Part shown: positions 39,576 through 47,577 of the stretch, piece after piece | Position numbering within the stretch: the first letter of the stretch is position 1 | How the letters are laid out: every line of letters begins with the position of its first letter | Origin: a virus | Direction: 5' to 3' (one strand) | Virus record (IMG/VR): IMGVR_UViG_3300036770_005494 | Span: 1-51,606 of that record | DNA: 51,606 nt | Notes under the pieces: generated by a model | Database searches by the model: none | What the model was told of the DNA's origin: nothing | Seen by the model: only the letters and a program-made list of their open reading frames with translations | Program-made: the position numbers and the translations under genes

Positions 39576-39787
39576 GTTTAAATGTAACATTTTTGTCAGT
39601 GGATAATTATTCTAACGTGACCAAGGTTACTGTTGAAGTAAGAGAAATGATGGGTAATATCGAAAGATTAAAGGATACACTATCACTCACGCTTTCGGGC
39701 AGATATCCTTCGGTAGATGATTTATTAATGGAAAAAATACTAGAAGAACTAAAGAAAAATAATTATTCATACTTACCACAGAGCTAA
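39572..39787 (+). CDS. hypothetical small protein, 71 residues
   Basis: Not recognised. A 71-residue protein with a beta-type N-terminal half (MSLNVTFLSVDNYSNVTKVT) and a helical C-terminal half (MEKILEELKKNNYSYL). It starts with ATGA overlap to the previous gene, and the collagen-like fibre gene follows after 3 bases. It may be a fibre-assembly chaperone by position; the sequence does not show this. Confidence 0.52.
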   Translation: MSLNVTFLSVDNYSNVTKVTVEVREMMGNIERLKDTLSLTLSGRYPSVDDLLMEKILEELKKNNYSYLPQS

Positions 39788-39790
39788 TAA

Positions 39791-42700
39791 ATGGCAATAA
39801 CCAGAAATTTCGTAATAAATTCTGGTGATAGTTTTTCTCAAAATTTAAATTATGTAGATAGCAGCAAACGAACAGTAAACCTAACAGGATATGCCCTTAG
39901 AGGTTTACTAAAGGAATCCTACGTTTCCTCGGAAGCAACATCTCTTAATCCAGTATTTACTGATGCTAGTAATAGCAGAATTAATATATCCCTTACATCT
40001 AATGTGACCTCCACATTAGATACGAAACGCCATGTATATACTATAGAAGCATTGGGTGGTTCTCAAAATATAGTAATGTTTGAAGGCATCATTACTGTCG
40101 AAGGTACTGTTACCCGGTTATCGGCACCTACAGTAATTACAAATCAAGAAACTTTAGAAAGCGGAAATTTAATACCTATAGCAAATAATGAATATTCTAT
40201 AGGTTCGCCGGAAAAATCTTGGAAAGATTTATATTTAGGAAATGCCAGAGTATATGGTTCAAATGAAAATTTATATCTTCCTTTAAATACATATATAGGA
40301 ATTTCCCCAGTACCATTAGTAGAAACTCTAGAATATTTTATAGACATTGTCGCATCAAATGTTATAATGGGTGCTACCGGACCAACAGGTCCTGCAGGAG
40401 ACCCTGGCGGGGCGACAGGTGCTACCGGTATACAAGGAGCGACGGGCGCATCAGGATTAACTGGTGCAACAGGCCAAACTGGGGCAACCGGATTAACTGG
40501 CGCAACAGGCCAAACTGGAGCAATCGGATTAACTGGCGCAACAGGCATACAAGGACCAGTTGGTCCAATAGGACTTGTAGGTTCAACTGGAGCAACAGGA
40601 ATAACCGGAGCTACAGGTTCTTCTGGGCCTCAAGGCGCAACAGGCCAAACTGGATTTACAGGATTACGAGGCGAGAATGGATCTACAGGTCCCCAAGGCG
40701 CAACAGGTTTAACGGGTGCCACAGGATTGACAGGTCCCGTTGGACCTCAAGGAATACAAGGTGCAACGGGATATGTTGGCGCAACAGGAGCAGGAGCAAC
40801 TGGCGCAACAGGTATTCAGGGACCTCAAGGATTTACAGGATTAACTGGCCCACAAGGTGCAACTGGATTAAGAGGCACCACGGGAGCTACAGGAATACAA
40901 GGACCTATAGGTGCAACAGGATCAACGGGACCCGTAGGAGCATCGGGTATTAGTATATCTTGGAGAGGTATTTGGAATTCCGGAACAGTGTATAATTTAA
41001 ATGATTTAGTATATTATAACGGGCGTAGCTTTATTAGTATCGTAAATAATAATATTAATGTCAATCCAGATTCATTAAATTCTGCATGGAATACTTTAAC
41101 AAGTTTAGGATCGACGGGTGCTACAGGACTTAGAGGAGCAACAGGATCTACAGGTCCCCAAGGATCGACGGGTGCTACAGGAGTAACAGGAGCAACAGGA
41201 CAAATAGGACCTACTGGACCATCTGGCCCTATAGGATCTACAGGTACACAAGGACCCCAAGGAGCTACAGGTACGGTAGGATCAGCAGGATCAACCGGGC
41301 CTTCTGGACCTACAGGATCAACTGGCCCTAGTGGACCTGCAGGAGATACTGGATCAACAGGTCCATCTGGACCGCAAGGCGATCCGGGAGGAGCGACGGG
41401 TGCTACTGGGCCATCCGGACCATCAGGCCCAGCTGGGGCGTCTGGAGCAACTGGCCCAATAGGATCAACAGGAGTAGGAGCAACTGGGGCAACAGGACTT
41501 AGGGGTTCGACGGGGTCAGTCGGAGCAACAGGTGTTCAAGGAGCAACAGGCATTCAAGGATCAACGGGACCTTCGGGACCTGCAGGTGCGACAGGTGCAT
41601 CTGGACTAGCAACTTATGTAGAATTGGATAGCTTCGGTGCTGCAGGTAATGGTACTACTGATGATAGAGCAGCATTACTATCAGCAATGGCAAGCCTAGG
41701 TGTATCTGGTGGCACAGTTAAATTAGCAAAAAATAAAAAGTATAGAATAGGTAGTGGAATTACTGTTCCCAAGAACGTACACATTCTTGGCGATTTACAA
41801 ATGGTAGGCAGTAACGGCAATAACTGGTATACCAACTATGATGCTTTAGGATCTGCATTATGGCTAGATGGTGCAATAACCTTGTCTTCTGGTTCAAGCA
41901 TATCTAAAGTATTCATTAAAAGAAGAACCGCAACTTATACTAATCTATCAACATATTCTGGAACTGCCATACTGATAGATGGTACGCATTCTAATATAGG
42001 AAGTTCTTTACCTGTAGCAGAAGATGTAACAGTTAAAGATTGTATGATATTAGGTTTCACTACGGCTATATACGCAGAATCTGCACAAAGACCTAGAATA
42101 TCAGATCTTAATATTGACTGTACAAATGGTATTCTTATAGAAAATTCTTTGGATATACCATATATTAGTAGGGTACATTGCTGGCCATTTGGCACTATTG
42201 CCGCAGTAGCAACAGGAACAATGGCAAATACTAATGGATTATCATTATCAAGGAGCGGTATAGGATTTAAATTTTTAGATACTGTGGATTGGGGTAAGAT
42301 AACGGATTGCTTTACATATGGCTATACATATGGGTTCGTAATTGAAAATTGTAATAGTTGCATACTTACGGGATGCGGTGCGGATGATGTGCCCGAAGCC
42401 GGATATACCTCAACAGGCCAAACCGGCAAGATCGGATTTATTGTAACGGGTAATTGTGAGGATACTATATTAACAAATTGCCAATCTGCATCACACGAAA
42501 AAGGTTTTTATATTAATACCAGCGCCAATCAACAAACAATGCTTAACAATTGTGTTGCATGGGCAAATAGGGATCAAGGTATATTAATTGAAGGGGGAGA
42601 TGTAAAGATTACCGATGGTGTAGTCCGACAAACAAATATAGGTATAAGAATAACAAATACCGCATCAGATGTTTCTATCAATGGTATAAAATTTAGAGAT

Positions 42701-43093
42701 ATAGATGGATTAGCAGTATCATCTCTATCTAAAACAACCTATGCAAAAGATATATTATTTGGAAATCTTACGGCGGCATCTCAAAAGATTTCAATCCCAT
42801 CCCCAACCACAATAAGTGTAGGTGGAACTGGGGTTATGACCATACCCCACGAGGGAGATACTTTTGTACTTAGTAGCGGAACAATACTAGGAAATATTAA
42901 ATGGGGTTGGGCAGGAAGAAGAATAACTATAATCTTTATGAATACTTTTGATTGCGTAGTATATAATTCCAGCGGGGCGGCCGGAGATATCTATCTCAGC
43001 GGTAGCATAAATTGGACAGCAAGGCAAAGGGCGACCTTATCTCTTATCAGCGATGGAACATACTGGTATGAGGTAGGAAGAAGCACCAGATAG
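39791..43093 (+). CDS. collagen-like tail fibre with pectate-lyase-type beta-helix
   Basis: A 1100-residue fibre. Residues 1-190 form a beta-rich attachment domain ([20 protein letters not shown]). Gly-X-Y collagen repeats run at about 195-388 and 441-608, mostly [12 protein letters not shown] and GIQ triplets. Between them is a carbohydrate-binding-like module (about 390-438, [20 protein letters not shown]), also seen in the 1550-residue protein. The C-terminal part (about 612-1100) is a right-handed beta-helix of the Pectate_lyase_3 type ([20 protein letters not shown]), a fold used by receptor-binding and polysaccharide-degrading tailspikes. The collagen part is expected to be a trimeric rod. 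This is the best candidate for the main receptor-binding fibre in the window. Confidence 0.85.
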   Translation: MAITRNFVINSGDSFSQNLNYVDSSKRTVNLTGYALRGLLKESYVSSEATSLNPVFTDASNSRINISLTSNVTSTLDTKRHVYTIEALGGSQNIVMFEGIITVEGTVTRLSAPTVITNQETLESGNLIPIANNEYSIGSPEKSWKDLYLGNARVYGSNENLYLPLNTYIGISPVPLVETLEYFIDIVASNVIMGATGPTGPAGDPGGATGATGIQGATGASGLTGATGQTGATGLTGATGQTGAIGLTGATGIQGPVGPIGLVGSTGATGITGATGSSGPQGATGQTGFTGLRGENGSTGPQGATGLTGATGLTGPVGPQGIQGATGYVGATGAGATGATGIQGPQGFTGLTGPQGATGLRGTTGATGIQGPIGATGSTGPVGASGISISWRGIWNSGTVYNLNDLVYYNGRSFISIVNNNINVNPDSLNSAWNTLTSLGSTGATGLRGATGSTGPQGSTGATGVTGATGQIGPTGPSGPIGSTGTQGPQGATGTVGSAGSTGPSGPTGSTGPSGPAGDTGSTGPSGPQGDPGGATGATGPSGPSGPAGASGATGPIGSTGVGATGATGLRGSTGSVGATGVQGATGIQGSTGPSGPAGATGASGLATYVELDSFGAAGNGTTDDRAALLSAMASLGVSGGTVKLAKNKKYRIGSGITVPKNVHILGDLQMVGSNGNNWYTNYDALGSALWLDGAITLSSGSSISKVFIKRRTATYTNLSTYSGTAILIDGTHSNIGSSLPVAEDVTVKDCMILGFTTAIYAESAQRPRISDLNIDCTNGILIENSLDIPYISRVHCWPFGTIAAVATGTMANTNGLSLSRSGIGFKFLDTVDWGKITDCFTYGYTYGFVIENCNSCILTGCGADDVPEAGYTSTGQTGKIGFIVTGNCEDTILTNCQSASHEKGFYINTSANQQTMLNNCVAWANRDQGILIEGGDVKITDGVVRQTNIGIRITNTASDVSINGIKFRDIDGLAVSSLSKTTYAKDILFGNLTAASQKISIPSPTTISVGGTGVMTIPHEGDTFVLSSGTILGNIKWGWAGRRITIIFMNTFDCVVYNSSGAAGDIYLSGSINWTARQRATLSLISDGTYWYEVGRSTR
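40453..40550 (+). repeat. tandem 36-base repeats in collagen-like coding region
   Basis: Nearly identical copies of a 36-base unit (GGATTAACTGGCGCAACAGG then CCAAACTGGAGCAA, with few changes) lie head to tail and encode [10 protein letters not shown]. Similar but shorter repeats recur through 40372-40950 and 41109-41609. Because the unit is a multiple of nine bases, gain or loss would keep both reading frame and the Gly-X-Y register. Confidence 0.75.
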
Positions 43094-43101
43094 GGATAAC
43101 A

Positions 43102-43845
43102 ATGGCAAGGGTAAGCTCAAGATCACAACTTATAGATTACTGCCTCAGGAGGCTAGGTAGCCCAGTAATCGAAATTAATATTGATGATGCTCAGATAGAG
43201 GATCGAATAGATGACGCATTTCAATTCTATAGGGAATTCCATTACGATGCTATCGAACTGGTTTATCTAAAGCATCAGTTTACTGCTGAGGACATAGCAC
43301 GACAGTATATCGAAACAAGCGAATTAGTTGTCGGCGTAAATAGGATTTTGCCATTCACCAATAGATCAAGGGGAATGGACATCTTCGATATTCGTTATCA
43401 AATTCTAATTAACGATTTGTATAGTTTGATGTCTACGGATTTAATCTATTATTCCATGGTAAAGACACAATTAGAATTAATTAATATGTTACTTGTCGGT
43501 CAGCAACCGATTCGTTTTAACAGGCATATGAACAGGCTTTATATCGATGCTGACTGGAATTTAGACTCAAGAGAAGGTGAATATATAATCATAGAGGCAT
43601 ATCGTATTTTAGATCCTAATACGTATACCGATGTATATGACGATATGTATCTAAAGAAATACGCAACTGCACTTATTAAACGCCAATGGGCAGAGAATAT
43701 TAAAAAGTTCTCCGGTGTTCAACTTCCTGGAGGAGTAACCCTAAATGGGGATACACTGTATCAAGAAGCAATTCAGGAAATTGCCGCTATTGAAGAAGAG
43801 ATTAGAAGATCCTTTGAATTACCTCCAGACATGTTCATAGGATAA
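43102..43845 (+). CDS. 13: neck protein gp13
   Basis: A 247-residue homologue of T4 gp13 (309 residues), which with gp14 closes the filled head and makes the tail docking site. Hallmarks are the N-terminal RSQLIDYCLRRLGSPVIEIN with IDDAQIEDRIDDAFQFYREF and the C-terminal YLKKYATALIKRQWAENIKK with FSGVQLPGGVTLNG. It follows the collagen-like fibre after 8 bases and begins the head-tail joining and packaging block. Confidence 0.93.
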   Translation: MARVSSRSQLIDYCLRRLGSPVIEINIDDAQIEDRIDDAFQFYREFHYDAIELVYLKHQFTAEDIARQYIETSELVVGVNRILPFTNRSRGMDIFDIRYQILINDLYSLMSTDLIYYSMVKTQLELINMLLVGQQPIRFNRHMNRLYIDADWNLDSREGEYIIIEAYRILDPNTYTDVYDDMYLKKYATALIKRQWAENIKKFSGVQLPGGVTLNGDTLYQEAIQEIAAIEEEIRRSFELPPDMFIG

Positions 43846-43906
43846 TTTCATTACCCAGGCCTCATAGCAAATAATAACACCGAGTCTATAGAAAATCTAT
43901 AATTAA

Positions 43907-44656
43907 ATGGCAACAGTTAACCATTATTTTCAATCAGGAAGATCGATTGGTAATCGGTCAGAACAGACCCTCTATGAGGATTTGATTATAGAGTCGATGA
44001 GGATTTATGGTTTTGAGGTCTATTATATCCCAAGGAAGCCCAACAATCAGGATATTATACTTACTGAGGATCCTTTAAATACCTACGAGTTTGCCTATCC
44101 GATTGAGATGTATATGGAGAACATCGGGGGATTTGAAGGAGAGGGAGAGCTATTAACTAAGTTTGGTTTGGAAATACGAGACACGGCAAACTTCATTGTT
44201 GCTAGGAGAAGGTGGCAATCGGTTGTGGGTGCTCAGGGCCAGAGCGTACTGGAGGAAAGGCCGGCAGAGGGCGATGTAATTTACTTCCCCTTAACCAAAT
44301 CTTACTTTGAGATACGAAAAGTCGATGGGCAGACACCTTTCTTCCAGATCGGTAAGTTATACATCTACAAGATGAACTGCGAATTGATGCAGTTTTCTAA
44401 TGAAGTATTTAATACCGGTATTGAAGAAATTGATAATACCATAGATGTGCTAAGTAATACTGTTGATAATTTTGAATTACTGCAAGAGAACGGAGATACA
44501 TTGTTGTTAGAATATAACACTTTGACTCCTATTATACTTGAAGAATATACTAATAATGACGAATTACTCAACATAGATAACGATAAGTTTGATATAGATA
44601 TAGACAATGTTTTAGATTTTACTGAGAGGAATCCTTTCGGAGAGGTTTATAGATAA
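43907..44656 (+). CDS. 14: neck protein gp14
   Basis: A 249-residue homologue of T4 gp14 (256 residues), partner of gp13 in the neck. The sequence HYFQSGRSIGNRSEQTLYED with SMRIYGFEVYYIPRK is typical, as is LTKFGLEIRDTANFIVARRR. The last 60 residues are unusually rich in Asn, Asp, Leu and Glu (DNTIDVLSNTVDNFELLQEN). A 61-base gap separates it from gp13, which holds only a weak 5-bp hairpin. The stop overlaps the gp15 start. Confidence 0.92.
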   Translation: MATVNHYFQSGRSIGNRSEQTLYEDLIIESMRIYGFEVYYIPRKPNNQDIILTEDPLNTYEFAYPIEMYMENIGGFEGEGELLTKFGLEIRDTANFIVARRRWQSVVGAQGQSVLEERPAEGDVIYFPLTKSYFEIRKVDGQTPFFQIGKLYIYKMNCELMQFSNEVFNTGIEEIDNTIDVLSNTVDNFELLQENGDTLLLEYNTLTPIILEEYTNNDELLNIDNDKFDIDIDNVLDFTERNPFGEVYR

Positions 44657-45408
44657 TGTTAGATCAAAGATTTTATTGGGGAACAATACGAAAGACTGTA
44701 ATAGCCTTTGGTAATATGTTTAATGGTATTACTATACAAAGGAATGATGCCCAGGGAAGTCCTTCTCAAACTATTAAGGTTCCCCTGTCATATGCCCCGA
44801 AACAAAAGTTCTTAGCAAAGATTCAACAAAGGCCAGATGTAGATGTACAAAACATTCAAGTGCTTTTGCCCAGGATGTCTTTTGAAATGGTAGATATCTT
44901 TCATGACCCTCAAAGAAAGATAAGTCCTGTCCAGCAAACCCGGAATGTAACTAATAATTCATTATATCTAAATACTCAGTATGCTCCTTCACCATATAAT
45001 ATAACAATGTTACTTTACATCTATACGAAAAATATGGATGATGGTTTGCAGATTGTGGAACAGATATTACCTTATTTTAATCCCGACTTTAACTTAAGTT
45101 TAAAAACTATTCCTGAGCTTGGAATAAAAAATGATCTTCCTATTATTTTGGATAATATAGGATTCGAAGATGATTATGAGGGAGATCTCACTACACGAAG
45201 GGCTATCATATGGACTCTTTCTTTTACGATGAAACTTAATTTTTATGGTCCGGCGTCGAAGCAAGGTATTATTCGTACATCTATTGCAAATACTTTTTCT
45301 GACCCGACACTAAATAATAGACAACAGAAAATTACTGTTGGGGTAGATCCTGATACTGCTACTCCTGTTGAACCTTTTGAATTCTTTGAGAACTTTGAGG
45401 ATTTTTAA
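44656..45408 (+). CDS. 15: tail completion and sheath stabiliser gp15
   Basis: A 250-residue homologue of T4 gp15 (272 residues), the hexamer that ends the tail tube and holds the sheath, and contacts gp14 of the neck. Family hallmarks are MLDQRFYWGTIRKTVIAFGN, KVPLSYAPKQKFLAKIQQRP and QVLLPRMSFEMVDIFHDPQR. The ATG overlaps the gp14 stop (TAATG) and gp16 follows after 3 bases. Confidence 0.93.
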   Translation: MLDQRFYWGTIRKTVIAFGNMFNGITIQRNDAQGSPSQTIKVPLSYAPKQKFLAKIQQRPDVDVQNIQVLLPRMSFEMVDIFHDPQRKISPVQQTRNVTNNSLYLNTQYAPSPYNITMLLYIYTKNMDDGLQIVEQILPYFNPDFNLSLKTIPELGIKNDLPIILDNIGFEDDYEGDLTTRRAIIWTLSFTMKLNFYGPASKQGIIRTSIANTFSDPTLNNRQQKITVGVDPDTATPVEPFEFFENFEDF

Positions 45409-45411
45409 TGC

Positions 45412-45846
45412 ATGAAAGATTTAGACAATCTAAATAATATTTTTAATATTGAACCTACTCCCCCGGAAAAACAGTCCAATATAGTTAAAGCCGCGGAATC
45501 TATGAGTTCTAGCAAAGAGCTAGATCAAGAGGACGACTATCAATTAGCACGGCATACTATGAGGAATTTGCTAATAAAAGGCGAGGATACGTTAAACGAA
45601 ATTTCAAATCTTGCAAAAAATTCTGAGCACCCTAGGACATACGAGGTGACAGGACAAATGATTAAAACATTATCTGATGTGGCTAAAGATTTAATGGGTT
45701 TGCAAAAACAAGTTAAGGATTTACAATTAACTGACGACACTCCTAAAATTGGCACTCAGAATAATGTTGTCTTCGCAGGATCTACCCACGAACTTATGAA
45801 ACTCTTGGGAAAGAAAGATGGCGACAGCAACACAATCGACCAGTAA
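45412..45846 (+). CDS. 16: small terminase subunit gp16
   Basis: A 144-residue homologue of T4 gp16 (164 residues), the DNA-recognition and regulatory partner of the packaging motor. The central helices LARHTMRNLLIKGEDTLNEI and PRTYEVTGQMIKTLSDVAKD with LMGLQKQVKDL form the oligomerising coiled-coil core, and the C-terminal NVVFAGSTHELMKLLGK is a conserved end. It overlaps the large terminase gene by 29 bases, suggesting coupled synthesis. Confidence 0.88.
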   Translation: MKDLDNLNNIFNIEPTPPEKQSNIVKAAESMSSSKELDQEDDYQLARHTMRNLLIKGEDTLNEISNLAKNSEHPRTYEVTGQMIKTLSDVAKDLMGLQKQVKDLQLTDDTPKIGTQNNVVFAGSTHELMKLLGKKDGDSNTIDQ

Positions 45847-47500
45847 AAAACTTTCCTATAATGGTAACCCCAATCTAAAACAGATTGGTACGGTTATACA
45901 ATATAGCGAAGAACAAGTAAAAGAGATATTAAAATGTTCTCAGGACCCAGTATACTTTATTGAGAACTATTGCCAAATTGTTTCGTTGGATAGAGGCCTT
46001 GTTCCATTTAAACTCTATGATTGCCAAAAAAGAAAAGTAGAAACTATATTAGGCAATCGTAAAGTTATACTCATGGAAGGACGACAGCAGGGCAAAACAA
46101 TTACTGCTGCCGCCTGTATACTTTGGTACACTTTATTTCAGGCAAATAAAACTGTTGCTATACTTGCAAATAAATCTTCGGCTGCTAGGGAAGTTCTTTA
46201 TCGATATGAATTGATGTATGAGATGTTACCTATATGGATGCAGCAAGGCGTGAAGAGTTTTAATAAAGGTGACGTTGAGCTTGAGAATGGATCCCGAGTA
46301 TTTACTGCAGCAACGAGCTCTAGCGGTATCCGAGGTAAATCTGTAAACTGGCTTTACATTGATGAGGCGGCAATTATTCCAAATAATGTTGCTGAGGATT
46401 TCTTCACCTCAGTATATCCTACAATTTCTGCAGGTGAAACTACAAAGATTTTGCTTACATCTACCCCGTTAGGTTATAATCATTTCTGGAAGTTCTGGAA
46501 TGAGGCAAAAGAGGGCAGGAATGGATTTGTACCAATGTTTATTCCTTACTCAGAAATTCCTGGCAGGGACAAAAAATGGGCAGAGGAACAAAGATCAATT
46601 CTCGGCGAACTTAAGTTTAACCAGGAAGTATTATGTACATTCCTCGGATCATCCAATACCCTAATTGGTCCTGATACTATTGGAAGAATGTCATTTAAGA
46701 CTCCTATATATTCTAAGGATGGTCTAGATGTATACGAGGAACCAAAAGAAGAACATGTATATATGATATCCGCGGATACATCTCGAGGCGTCGGTGGCGA
46801 TTACTGCGCATTCTCGGTTATTGATATAACAGAATACCCACACCAAGTGGTTGCTAAGTATCGACACAATAAGATAAGTCCTTTGATGTTCCCGAATATT
46901 ATTGCCAAGGTCGGCAAGGATTATAATAAGGCATACTGTCTGATAGAAATTAATGACAACGGGCAGCAGGTCGCAGATTCGCTATATCAAGATTTAGAAT
47001 ATGAGAATGTTTTCTTTGTTGGTAATAATTCTAAGACAGGACAATACTTATCTGGAGGATTCTCGTCCGGAGCTACCTTGGGTGTTAGGACCACAAAACA
47101 GGTAAAACGATTAGGGTGTACGTCGTTTAAGAGTTTAGTTGAGGGTAATAAGTTACTAATATTTGATAGCGATATTATAGGTGAAATATCTACATTTATT
47201 GAAGTCAATGGGCACTTTAAAGCGGATGAGGGATATCATGATGATTTAGTTATGACCTTGGTATTATATTCGTGGGCAACAAATGAACCATTTTTTAAGG
47301 ATTTAACAGATACAAATCTTAGGAAAATTCTATATGAAGAGCAGTTTAAGCAGATTGAGGAAAGTCTAACTCCTTTTGGATCTATTGAGGATGGCAGGCC
47401 GGAGGAAACTAAACCCCAGATTGAGGAAGATACTATTTGGTTCGCTAATGATATTGAGCGAGAGATGGAGGAATTTAAACGAAATCTCATTCAAAATTGA
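45818..47500 (+). CDS. 17: large terminase subunit gp17
   Basis: The 560-residue packaging ATPase and nuclease (T4: 610). The Walker A motif is GRQQGKT at residues 88-94 with K93, the Walker B is WLYIDEAA with D182 and E183, and LTSTPLGYNHFWKFWNEA carries the coupling motif. The RNase-H-like nuclease domain shows ISADTSRGVGGDYCAFSVID, CLIEINDNGQQVADSLY and GYHDDLVMTLVLY with the expected acidic residues. The start ATG lies within gp16. Confidence 0.95.
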   Translation: MATATQSTSKKLSYNGNPNLKQIGTVIQYSEEQVKEILKCSQDPVYFIENYCQIVSLDRGLVPFKLYDCQKRKVETILGNRKVILMEGRQQGKTITAAACILWYTLFQANKTVAILANKSSAAREVLYRYELMYEMLPIWMQQGVKSFNKGDVELENGSRVFTAATSSSGIRGKSVNWLYIDEAAIIPNNVAEDFFTSVYPTISAGETTKILLTSTPLGYNHFWKFWNEAKEGRNGFVPMFIPYSEIPGRDKKWAEEQRSILGELKFNQEVLCTFLGSSNTLIGPDTIGRMSFKTPIYSKDGLDVYEEPKEEHVYMISADTSRGVGGDYCAFSVIDITEYPHQVVAKYRHNKISPLMFPNIIAKVGKDYNKAYCLIEINDNGQQVADSLYQDLEYENVFFVGNNSKTGQYLSGGFSSGATLGVRTTKQVKRLGCTSFKSLVEGNKLLIFDSDIIGEISTFIEVNGHFKADEGYHDDLVMTLVLYSWATNEPFFKDLTDTNLRKILYEEQFKQIEESLTPFGSIEDGRPEETKPQIEEDTIWFANDIEREMEEFKRNLIQN

Positions 47501-47577
47501 CCCTAGTAGTCTAAATAGGGATATTTATAAATAAATAGAAATCATTAGTTATAGAGCTCAATCTTAAGGAGAAAAAG
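47501..47577 (+). promoter_or_regulatory. gp17-gp18 gap with late promoter box TATAAATA
   Basis: The gap ahead of the tail sheath gene contains TATAAATA at 47526-47533, an exact T4 late promoter box, 45 bases before the gp18 ATG. AAGGAG lies 5 to 10 bases before the ATG and is a strong ribosome-binding site. The box is part of TATTTATAAATAAATA, so a - strand box overlaps it (47522-47529), but no leftward gene follows, and only the rightward one is likely used. Sheath and tube proteins are needed in many copies, which fits a dedicated promoter. Confidence 0.8.

Noticed and set aside
40144-40548. 134-codon open frame on the - strand rich in proline
   Set aside because: It is the reverse reading of the Gly-X-Y repeats of the collagen-like fibre gene, an artefact of repetitive codons.
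40372-41609. Regularly spaced repeats resembling a CRISPR array
   Set aside because: The repeats are imperfect, have no unique spacers of constant length, and encode Gly-X-Y triplets in one long frame.
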